In this document: piece by piece, positions 44,048 to 53,607 of the stretch
Layout of the letters: each line of letters starts with the position of its first letter
Position numbering within the stretch: position 1 is the stretch's first letter
Assembly: GCA_026874595.1 (NCBI GenBank)
Contig: CM049313.1
Coordinates: forward strand, 72,840,659-72,904,658
Length of the DNA: 64,000 bases
Direction of reading: 5' to 3'
From: Sipunculus nudus
Taxonomy: Eukaryota > Annelida > Sipuncula > Golfingiida > Sipunculidae
Position numbers and translations under genes: made by a program
Notes under the pieces: generated by a model
Database searches by the model: none
What the model saw: only the letters and a program-made list of their open reading frames with translations
Told to the model about the DNA's origin: nothing

Positions 44048-46121
44048 CAGAATCTTTTTCAAAAGTACTCGAGTAAGCGAACCGAGTACTCAAAATGTAC
44101 TCATAAGTACTTAAATGAGTACTTTTTGTAATCAAACTTGTTAAATGATGTTATTAAATTAAATATATTCTCAGAAAGTTAAAACTATTCTTATTAATGA
44201 AAACCCAGTACAAAATAAAAATATATACAATGTTGTGTTATGCTTAATCAAAATACTGAGGCGAAATGCAAACTCTAGGGCAAATAAACAGGCCATATAC
44301 AGAGGAAATATATCAAAGCATTAACTTATTAAAGTAGAAGGTTTTCATTGAAGAAACATCTGGTCTCGTAGGTCTCAAAAATACATTTTCATAGCCAGGA
44401 CAAGATAAACAATTTACTTAATGTTGTATTATTCAAATTCAAAATAGTGGTGGGAATGTTCAGAAACTACAACATAAAAAAGTTACATAAAGGTTAATAA
44501 ATAAAAGTTATATTGTTAAAGGAAATCTCACTGACATTGTATAAAGCATATAACCATATGTTTACCATATGTAATCATATAATAATAACAATGATAACAA
44601 TTATAATAATAATAACAACCATATGTTATTATTTATATAATATCAACCTATGAATAATATGTGGCTGTAGCCTAATGAAGATATTTAATGACAACCGGTA
44701 TATGTGAAATAGTATAAAACAATATATCTGAAAGACTGACCATGTCATTCATCATGTGTAATAGTTTATGAGTATTAACAACAGTTACGTCAGTGATTAT
44801 TACAACAAGGAATGAGGCGATAGTAATGCGTAATATAAATAGAATATTACATGTTTTCAAAGTTAGTAAGAGTAATATTACAATTGATAAAAAAAAGAAA
44901 TTTGAATTAGTAATGGTAAAAGTACCCCTAGTAATAGAATAATAGCTATTACTTTTCTATTACAACCCTAGGCTAACACATCTGATGAATTGAGTGTTTG
45001 TTTGATTAGGTTGATACAGCATAATGAAGGGCCCAGTGTAGTGTGATTAGTTCATGCTGGGTGCTTTCATGGTACAGTGGGCACTGGACAGAAGACTTTG
45101 GCTTGAGGTAAACCCCTGGTTCTCATTGTTGATTCATTAAGTAGGCTTGGTCACGCTTGGTAAACACTGTAGAAGTCCTTTGTGAGCATACACAGTATGT
45201 TGGGCAAGTTATTGTCAGCTGATAGTAGAATGTGATGCTGCAGCCTATGTTGTTGTAGCAGTACGGGGTGTATGGTCTGATAGTCACAGCTTTTCATAGG
45301 TCAATCAGTTGACAGTGAACAGTTGAGTCTAAGTTGTGCCACAGACTGTGTACAGAGCTCATCAAAGACTGCAATTCCTACTGAAAATCTGCTAAACCTA
45401 CACTCACATTTAGTTTCATATATAAATTAATTCAAGCTTGATTAGTCCAGGCCCCAGAGCACTGCTGAATTTATGTTATGATGAACAGGTTCTGAGTTTA
45501 TTTATTTGTATTGAATTGTGGCAAATCTAAACTTTTTTATTTTGGGATCTTTCAAAAATTAGATTTTTTTCTCTTAAAATATTACTCAGTATGAATTTGC
45601 TGACTTAATGAAAATTAAATTATTGAACACTATGTTGTACTTATCTTGCTGGAAATATATAATGCTGTACACATGTACACATGAATTGCATGAATGTATT
45701 TATAATAAAATAGTCCAATTTATTTATATTTTATATTAAATAAAAGTGTTAGTATTAGCAAAAGAAGGAAAGTTATAGTAGTTGTTATCAATGATGTAAT
45801 AGTTTTAGTTATAGTAACAGATGAATTACTTAAAGTACTATTATATATGATATTATATGTTATATATTATATATATCTTGCTATAATATTCTATAATAAA
45901 CTATTACTTATATAATAAAATGAGATTAAAGTTGATTCAGAAAAATATGAGATACCCATAGTACTCATGATGTACTCATATGAGTACCGAGTACTTTCAG
46001 AGTACAAGTACGAGTACTTTTGTGATTTTTAAAAAGTAATCGAGTACGAGTACTGAGTACTAAAAAAAAATACTCATGAGTACGCGTACTATGAGTACGA
46101 GTACTTTTGGACCCAACTCTG
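44048..46121. mobile_element. hAT-like element remnant with GAGTAC-rich inverted ends
   Basis: The left tip reads CAGAATCTTTTTCAAAAGTA and continues with several GAGTAC/GTACTC words to about 44130. The right tip on the minus strand reads CAGAGTTGGGTCCAAAAGTA and continues with many GTACTC words back to about 45960. Tips starting CAG and subterminal short repeats are usual for hAT elements. The 8-base flanks (TTTCCATA and ATATCATT) do not match, so a target duplication is not shown. No transposase was recognised inside. Confidence 0.5.
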
Positions 46122-46948
46122 ATATCATTAGAAAGCTTATTTCATGTGTAATAAAAAAATCATTTTGGCGTGTCCCTCACTTCTGTAAGCCAGTGTATCA
46201 CTGGGGGCTAGTTTAGGCAGTAAAACTTTTCTTGTTTAGAACGGTTTCTGTAGCCTTTTATACGATAGCCTTTAGGGACAGCGCACCTGTATGCCTGATT
46301 TTCGAACCTTTGTCTCTGGAGGCCTGTCCAGTTTTTTTTTGTGTCCACATGATCGACGATGGGCCAAGGAAGGTCAGTAGGTGTAACGTCAGCACCGGTA
46401 TATAGGCTGAGAACAGGTAACTGAGGGGGAAACTCCCGGATCAGCGCTCTGGATTTAGTGTAGTCCGTCTGAAATTATTATCGGACCAGCAAGAGGGTCC
46501 GAACGGTCATCTGAGAAAAAAATATTTAGCTGAAAGACTATTTCTGTGCGTAGAAGGTCATTGTCTAAGGGCTCCTATGGGTAACTCCCTAGCGGACTTG
46601 AGAGTTAAATCGACCACGGGGATTTCTATGTATTTCTCTGTGACTTCATAGTGGACATAGATGTTACCAAGGGACTGGTAATCCGTCGATGTGGTTTTAC
46701 CGCGGTGAAGTCCAGCACACCAGGACAAATTTATACGCTAACCGTGTGGGGTACCGAATATTGTTATGCTGAGGAAATTTCGGGTACAGATTCCGCCGTC
46801 TGTGCTATGTGTCGTGTAAACCCTGTCTGGCGAGCTCTCGTTAATTACAGCATATGAACCCTATGATATTGCTATTGTATAATATGGACTCAGTGTTCTA
46901 GTGTCTGTAATGTGGGACGCCTCTCCAGAGGAGTGTAAGTTTTTCATG

Positions 46949-46996
<48 letters not shown>

Positions 46997-47440
46997 TAAC
47001 ACACGTGTGTCTCTTCTTTTGTGAGAATGTGCAAGCTTCAGTCAGTTTGAATCCCCGCCCCCTTATAAGAACCTGGAAAGTTCGCCCTTAGCGGGGGGGG
47101 GGGGGGGTTGACACCAAGATATTACATTTTATTATCCAAAAAGGCAAGATATAACATATTTTTATCTATAAGGGCATATATTACATTTTGTACATATCAG
47201 GGAGTAATGCTGTGAATCTTAACACTTTTATCAATGTGTCAAAGGAAAATTTGTTTCACTGGTGATGGTTTGATAACAACCCCTTTACATGTTTTTGATA
47301 TGATCAGTTGGCAGAATCCATTGCTTTGCGGGAGGCTCTGTTCCCTTAGAAAGTTCAAACCGTAATCTTTGAACGTTTTGCGTCATTACAGAAGCTTGGG
47401 GACGATGGGTGTTGATCTGACCACGTGGAGGGCAAAAATA
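46122..47440. other. Non-coding region upstream of the NRPS segment
   Basis: It contains an (AT)n tract at 46952-46993 and a G-run at about 47093-47107. A + strand frame near 47290-47350 reads TPLHVFDMISWQ and then LLCGRLC, which could be a fragment of an adenylation-domain A4 region. It is soon interrupted and not secure. Confidence 0.4.
46952..46993. repeat. (AT)n microsatellite
   Basis: Uninterrupted AT tract. Confidence 0.95.
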
Positions 47441-47447
47441 TATATAT

Positions 47448-48480
47448 AATTCATTTACCAGACCTTTAGTAGAATACGCTCTAGCTACAAAAAAGAAATT
47501 CCTCTTAAAAACACTGAAGGTACTGTGTTGTGATGGGGAAGTTTTGTCTGACCATGTGGCACAACTATTGTTAGGGAGTCTACCTGACTGTCAGATCATA
47601 CATGTCTATGGTTCGACAGAAGATGGCTTTGATGGGTTTTATTCAAGAATCCAGACTTCAAATAAAAACCTTGTTTCACTTGGTAAACCACTTCAACATA
47701 TGGATATTCATCTTGAAAGTACTTCTGTAGAGGGACTTTTTGAGCTTTATACGTCTGGGCCTTGCTTATCTGACGGATATCTAAACATGCCACAGAAAAC
47801 CATGGAAAAGTTTCCCTTTATAGAAGGCAAACGATATTACAAAACAGGAGATTTGGTAAAAGTGGAAAAAGACGGCCGCTTTCTTTATGTTGGGCGTTCG
47901 GACAGACAGATGAAAATCAGAGGTCATCGGGTGCACCTAGATGAGATAGAAATGGTTGTGCAATCTTGTCCTTATGTAAGTGGAGCATGTGTTGTTCAGA
48001 GTAAAAAAGAAATTAAAGTTGTGGTAACACTTAAAGGCGAAATACCACTCCGCCAAAAGAATCAGCTTAACAAATTACCTTTGAAAACAAAAGAAATTCT
48101 ACACAACTATATGAAAACAAGATTACCCGATTTTATGATACCAACCCTTTTCTTTGAAATTAATTACTTTCCAGTGGGACAAAATGGAAAACCAGATAGA
48201 AGCATTCTTGTACAAATGATAGACACTGTGCCCATGCACCATCAGCTCATCGCGAGTGAACAAGAAAGTCCGACGACGCTTCTGCTAAGGAGATATTGGA
48301 AGAAATCTGGCAGATGATTTTAGGTCTTGATACAACAGAAGGAGAAAGTTTCGTCGCACTCGGCGGGCATTCTCTGAAAGCTATCGATATGGCTAATGAG
48401 ATAGAAAGTAGACTTCGCAAGTATGTCCCAGTTTCAGTTTTACTGAATGACTGCACATTCACGAACTTACTAAAATACGT
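47448..48480 (+). CDS. NRPS segment 1: C-terminal half of A domain 1 and PCP1
   Basis: The start of the readable frame resembles the A-domain region before motif A5 (LKTLKVLCCDGEVLS). A5 is HVYGSTEDGFDGF, A6 a weak GLFELYTSGPCLSDGYLN, A7 YYKTGDLV, A8 YVGRSDRQMKIRGHRV and A10 NGKPDRS with the catalytic lysine. After the frame break at about 48267 come EILEEIWQMILGL and the PCP signature ALGGHSLKA; the phosphopantetheine serine codon is 48371-48373. The A1-A4 core of this domain, including the P-loop, is not visible in frame upstream, so this A domain is incomplete as seen. Confidence 0.85.
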
Positions 48481-51400
48481 TGTTGGATCACATGATGTTG
48501 CCAATGAGTCCAGCTGGAATGTAAATGCAGCTTTACCCTTGAAAGCTACGGACAAAACCGATTACAGAGGTGCGCCATATAATGTTAGTTTCCAAGAAGA
48601 AGACATCCTCCTTTACCACAAACTATATGATGATTCCACAGCATTTAACGCACTTTACACATACGACATAAAAAAAAATTGTGGTGAATGAAATCTTTCA
48701 GAGAATATACGCAATAATCAGGGAAAACCCAGTTTTGTGTTCGACTTATAACATGAACTCAGATGGTGGATTTTCGCGGAATTTTCTTACATTGAATGTT
48801 GGAAAAAACGGACAGCCTTTACTTGGTAATACTGAGGTGGTATCTGTAATAGACTTTAGTCATAAACAAGACCATGACCGGTATATAAAATCATTCTGGT
48901 TCGACCCCTTTTCTGGAAAGCCTCTCATAAAATTTATTCTCAGTACCATTGAAGAGTGTGATAAGAAGTATAAATTTGCGGTTGTTATGCATCATAATGT
49001 AACAGATAAAATATCAGTGAACCATATGGTGAGAACTTTATTTGCATCAGCACCTGATAGCACAACCCATCGCGTACAGTATGGTTTCTTTGTCGAATTT
49101 TGGAGAAATTTCAGTACTCAGGAGAATACAGAATACAAGCGAAGACGAACCTTCTGGCAAAAGGAAATGTCTGGCTCTTCTATGACTGGTCTTCCTATAC
49201 ATGATTCAAGAGAGAGAAATGAAAACGTGAGTGACTGCAATGTAAAGTGTCTCAGGGTGCCTGCCGACCTCTACAGCCAGATCCAAAAGATATCAGCAGA
49301 AATTGGGACAACCACAAACGCGATCTTTCTCTCAGCTTTTGCCATTGCTTTGTCGACCTACAATCAAGTGGATGATGTTACATTTGGTCTGGTGCACAGC
49401 AACCGTTTTGCGAAGGAGAATAAAGACAGTATAGGGTTTCACTCTGACGTCATTCCATTAAGAATTCGCATGCATGGACATCCAAGCACCAGAACGATAA
49501 TCCTAAGAATAACAGAAACCCTCTGGAAAGGCCTGAATAACGTTCTTCCTGGTGTGAAGATATTCGCCGGCAATAAAGAAAAGAAAATAGGCTCGTTTCC
49601 TCGGTACAAGTGCCTAATAAATTTTCTCCACACACTAGAAAATGCTCCTCAGGTTATCTGCGATGAAGAAGAAGTTTTTTTCAAGTAAACTGGCCTGGCC
49701 AATGGCATTAGTGATTCGCCGGGATGATAGAGGGGAAGTTGTTGACTTGCATTGCTTGTACAGGATTATGCTCTACGACGAAGATTTTATAAATCAGTTT
49801 CTGTCTCACTATTTGAATTTGTTGGAAAGAGGCCTGGCCGATATTGATCGGCCATTTGAAGAACTTCAGATTTTTAATGCCAAAGAAAGAGAGGAGATCA
49901 TACAGTTGGGAATTTCAGAGGATACACTTTATCCTTTTTCTCAAGTTCTAGACCAACTTTTCGTCGATCAAGTCCTGAGGAATCCATATGAAACCGCAGT
50001 AATACACCAGGGGCAATCAGTTACGTACAAGGACTTGTTTGGTATGTCAACAATGATTGCAGGCCAGATTACAAAGTACACACGACACCACACAGCAGTG
50101 TGTATATATATGCGGCGCAGTATTAGCTTGGTCGCAGCTTGTCTCGGATGCCTAATGTGTGGATGTTTCTATGTATGCATCGATCCAGACTACCCCATAG
50201 AAAGGATAAATTATATGTTGAATGACATTACATGCTCCGTTATATTAACCGATGCTTTTACCGACAAAAGACGCTCTTTTGGCATAGTTAAGAACGTGAA
50301 CATTGATGATCTCCTACCGGAGGATTGCTCCGTTGAAAGAGATGCCGAGAAGTACAGAAGTCCCAACTCTGCTGATGACGTTTGTCATGTGCTGTACACA
50401 TCTGGAACAACCGGGAGACCTAAGGGTGTTTGTGTTCCTCATAAATGTGTTGTCGTCAGGGTTATGACTGAGGGTATAATAAATGTCAAAGTTGGAGACA
50501 AAATCGGTCAGTTTGCTTCATTCAGCTTCGATATTTCCGCGTATGATATGTTCTTAGCCCTTACGCACGGAGCCACATTAATTTTGTTGGATAGATCAGT
50601 CCTGTTTACATCACCTGCTGTTTGTGTCAGCACGATCAGAAGCTTGAATATTGATATTATGTTCCTGCCAACACCTATATTTCATTTGTTAGCCAATTAT
50701 ACTGATGGTGGGATCTTTGATGGTTTGCGTTACTTACTTATTGGTGGAGAGTCCCCGAATAAAAAACAGATCGGAAAGGTTGTAAAGCGTGACATTGATC
50801 ATTTTAAATCAGTGTATGGCCCAACAGAGGCAACTGTATTTGCGTTATCGTATGACCTTACGGCAGCGCCCACGATAAAACAAAACTGCCTTGGACGACC
50901 TATTCCTCAAACTAGTGTGTATATCACAAACAGTAGTTTACAACTATTACCTAAAGGAGTGCAGGGGGAAATTGTTTTAGGTGGGGCAGGGATATCTCAT
51001 AGCTATCTAAATATGCCAGAGAAGACGGCAGAAAAGTTTGTACCTGATTGCTTCTCACCAAATCCTGGAAACATATTGTATAAAACGGGAGATATAGGAG
51101 TTTTTCAACCCAATAATGACCTCATATTTGTTGGCAGAAAGGATAATCAAGTCAAAATAAGAGGCTCTCGTGTAGAGCTTGAGGGAATCAGGAACAGAGC
51201 ACTTCTCTGTGAAGGGGTGCGTGATGTCACTGCGCTCTTCTTCGCTGATCACGAAAGGGACCCCTACATTTGTTTGTACGTTGTTTCAGATGAAATTGAT
51301 TTCTCTGAAGCCAAACTTCGCCATTACCTGAATCTACATCTTCCCCATTATTCTGTTCCCTCCCAAATAAGAGTCCTATCTGAATTCCCAATTAACACCA

Positions 51401-51714
51401 ATGGAAAAGTTGATACAGACATCTTGAAAAGTTATAGAAATAATCCTCATAACATTTGCGAAGCTGAAACTGACTCCATATCCAACGATCTTTCTAGGGT
51501 CCGTGATCTGTTCAGTTCAGAATTTGGTTCCATCGTCGACTTTAACACTGGATTTATTGCAAATGGTGGCGATTCCCTGATGGCCCTAAGGCTGGCTGCT
51601 AAATTCAGGAACTGTTTCAACACTGAGGTCAATGTGCATTCACTTATTGAATGCCTTAATTTAAATGATTTCATCAAAAATTTGGTCACTTCATCACCAT
51701 TGACAACAAGTTGA
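47448..51714 (+). CDS. Two-module non-ribosomal peptide synthetase, intronless, three frame breaks
   Basis: A 4.27-kb stretch without introns encodes, in order, a partial adenylation (A) domain, a peptidyl carrier (PCP), a condensation (C) domain, a complete A domain and a second PCP. An NRPS activates amino acids as adenylates, loads them on PCP phosphopantetheine arms and condenses them without a ribosome. The frame changes at about 48265-48270, in an A9 run (48670-48678) and in a T7 run (49675-49681). Protein similarity continues across all three without gap, so each is a one-base-type indel, not an intron. No thioesterase, reductase or terminal C domain follows; TGA is at 51712-51714. The 5' limit is unclear: similarity fades above 47448 at a possible acceptor. 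It could be a fragment of a longer gene, a recent pseudogene, or a live gene with assembly errors. Origin by transfer or retrocopy is inference. Confidence 0.88.
48560..49910 (+). CDS. NRPS segment 2: condensation domain
   Basis: It begins after PCP1 around YRGAPYNVSFQEEDILLY. The catalytic motif reads VVMHHNVTDKIS (HH codons 48990-48995): both histidines and the aspartate of HHxxxDG are kept, but the glycine is lysine. A later hallmark is VTFGLVHSNR followed by IGFHSDVIPLRIR. The domain closes with WPMALVIRRDD and an MLYDEDFINQF helix, across the T7 frame break. Length is normal for a C domain. The A9 break lies ~100 residues upstream of the active site. Confidence 0.85.
49930..51714 (+). 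CDS. NRPS segment 3: complete A domain 2 and PCP2
   Basis: This is one unbroken frame. Visible A motifs are A1-like SVTYKDL, A2 CGCFYVCIDPDYP, A3 LYTSGTTGRPKGVCVPHK, A4 FSFDISAYDMF, A5 VYGPTEATVFAL, A6 GVQGEIVLGGAGIS, A7 LYKTGDIG, A8 GRKDNQVKIRGSRVE and A10 INTNGKVD with lysine. All catalytic motifs look intact. Aligned by eye to the gramicidin synthetase pocket, the specificity residues are about D-I-Y-F-L-G-V-V-F-K, which suggests a hydrophobic substrate with low certainty. PCP2 has FIANGGDSLMA (serine codon 51574-51576). The protein ends ~40 residues later. Confidence 0.92.
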   Translation, partial: YPFSQVLDQLFVDQVLRNPYETAVIHQGQSVTYKDLFGMSTMIAGQITKYTRHHTAVCIYMRRSISLVAACLGCLMCGCFYVCIDPDYPIERINYMLNDITCSVILTDAFTDKRRSFGIVKNVNIDDLLPEDCSVERDAEKYRSPNSADDVCHVLYTSGTTGRPKGVCVPHKCVVVRVMTEGIINVKVGDKIGQFASFSFDISAYDMFLALTHGATLILLDRSVLFTSPAVCVSTIRSLNIDIMFLPTPIFHLLANYTDGGIFDGLRYLLIGGESPNKKQIGKVVKRDIDHFKSVYGPTEATVFALSYDLTAAPTIKQNCLGRPIPQTSVYITNSSLQLLPKGVQGEIVLGGAGISHSYLNMPEKTAEKFVPDCFSPNPGNILYKTGDIGVFQPNNDLIFVGRKDNQVKIRGSRVELEGIRNRALLCEGVRDVTALFFADHERDPYICLYVVSDEIDFSEAKLRHYLNLHLPHYSVPSQIRVLSEFPINTNGKVDTDILKSYRNNPHNICEAETDSISNDLSRVRDLFSSEFGSIVDFNTGFIANGGDSLMALRLAAKFRNCFNTEVNVHSLIECLNLNDFIKNLVTSSPLTTS

Positions 51715-51893
51715 TTTTGACTAACAGAACAAACCGAAAGCAAAATGAATTCTGCTGACCAAGTTTAACACTGAGGTCTAAGTGCATCTTTATTTAAATG
51801 GTTTCATCGACAATTTGGTTGAATCCTAACCACTGACAACAAGTCGATTTTGCATAACAGAACAAACCGAAAGCATGAATTCTGCTGACCAAG
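51616..51893 (+). repeat. Tandem duplication of the NRPS 3' end
   Basis: Unit 1 (51616-51763) spans the last ~32 codons of PCP2, the stop and 49 bases beyond. Unit 2 (51764-51893) repeats it with small deletions. Shared words include 'caacactgaggtc' (variant 'taacactgaggtc'), 'attgacaacaagt' or a variant, 'aacagaacaaaccgaaagc' and 'gaattctgctgaccaag'. Unit 2 has an early in-frame stop (GTC TAA), so it does not extend the protein. Confidence 0.88.
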
Positions 51894-53607
51894 CACTCAA
51901 GTTTACAACTGTACCAGTGGGCGTATGGTAAAAGCATTGCAATGCATCTAATGCTCCCATACTAAACATGCAAAGTTTGATTCGGATACAAGGTCACGAA
52001 CATACTGGCCATTTGCTGCACGCCCTGAGTAAATTGTTAAACAGCAATACTATTCGTTTAAATTGTAGCATTCTTGAAATCTGGATTTTTTTTCTAAACA
52101 TGGAGAATGAAACTGGTAACACTGGAAATTAATGGTGAAGTTGTAAACAACGTTTGTCAGAGATTGAATACTATTAATAATTGAATATCTCCAGTTGCCT
52201 ATTGAGATAATATAAGAAAACTTGGCGTTGGTGCAAAGAGAGGACTTTGTTTGTATGGTACATATTCCTACTATTAATGCTTGCTAAACATTCACTAACA
52301 TAAGTTTAATGTAAAACGTATGTCTATACTCTATATCTTGTGCATTTAAGAGTATGAGCTTAGATTAGATCACAGCTTTGTACAAAGTAAGAATATTCTA
52401 TTATTTAAGTGTATTTTACCAAAATATAAATGTACCAGGAGGTATTCATATATGCAGACAGCGTTTATAGTGCAGAGTTTAATATTATAGTTATCTTAAT
52501 ATTGAGATATGTTTGAGTCAGTTGTATTCTTAGACAGTAAGTTGTATCCTTGTAATACTTGTAAGTATCCTTGAGACTGTCATTAGACGTTGTTACAAGA
52601 AGGATTATATAGGTATCTGTGATTTACATACAGAACAGAACAGATTTTGCATCATTCATCAAAATATTAAATCATTTCTAAATTGTGTATTAATAGAGAT
52701 TCACTCTCGGAGTGAGGCATTAATACTAAAAATACTAAGGTTCCGGTAGCAGAATATACTATTTTTATTAAATAATATTAGAAAATCAAATCCTAATAAT
52801 ATTTAGATTCTTATGCTAAAAAGTATGAAAAAATAATATGCCATTCAGGAAGAGAAGGTAGATATGATAAAATAATATGTGAAGATTGTAAAGGGGCTAA
52901 CACTCTTAAGGCCTTATCAGCCACCAGAGAAAAAAATAACACTGACATCTTATTTTTTATATTTATATAAAGGTATCAGTAATGTTGGGGGGTAGGGGAG
53001 GTGGACTATTAAAAGACGAATAGAGGTAAGGTTACCACCCCCACCCCCCCCCCCCACCCCCAAATAGAAACAGAAGAGCGGTTTTATAAAAGCCATTCAA
53101 CTGTTTCCTATAAAATATAAAATAATCAGTTGTCAGAGAAGATTTAATTATGAAAGGGAAAAAAAAGAATTTTTCTTTATATTTTATTGATTAGACTCAA
53201 CAAAAGAAATAAAAAAATATATGATAAATTGCATTTGCTTTTTAAAAATTGTACAGTTATAAAAAATATAAAGCGTAATGCCAAAATCCTTCAGCTCTCA
53301 TGATGGTGGATAAACGTGAGAGAAAAAAGGATCTCCCAGGTTACAGACGGATCACAGAGATCCAAGTGACCTCTGATTTGCAACCAATGTTAATATTTTC
53401 GAGCATACCAAAGGTCACTCCCTGCGGGGTTAGCTTGATAGATTGGATTGCAAAATCTAGAAAGGAAAGGAACACCAACATGGTTATAGTTTTATTTTTG
53501 CTGAAGTTAATGTTACATATACACATTTCACAACAATTGTCTAATTTCCCTATACAGTCATTTGGTTATCTCAAATTTAGTGTTTTTATATAGTTCAATT
53601 ACGATAT
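51894..53607. other. Non-coding, no gene seen
   Basis: AT-rich, with C-rich and G-rich mononucleotide runs near 52985-53060. The segment 51920-52010 loosely resembles a tRNA-derived SINE head (GGTAAAAGCATTGCAATGC, then AGTTTGATTCGGAT), which is weak. 53608 begins the LINE. Confidence 0.4.

Noticed and set aside
45060-45120. Second tRNA-like segment
   Set aside because: The B-box is poor and there is no acceptor-stem pairing.
46651-46857. 68-codon + strand frame before the NRPS
   Set aside because: No similarity to adenylation domains and no splice link to the NRPS frame.
51920-52010. tRNA-like segment (possible SINE head)
   Set aside because: A- and B-box matches are weak and no cloverleaf can be drawn with confidence.
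53300-53593. 97-codon frame just before the LINE endonuclease, a candidate LINE ORF1
   Set aside because: No nucleic-acid-binding motif or coiled coil could be recognised.
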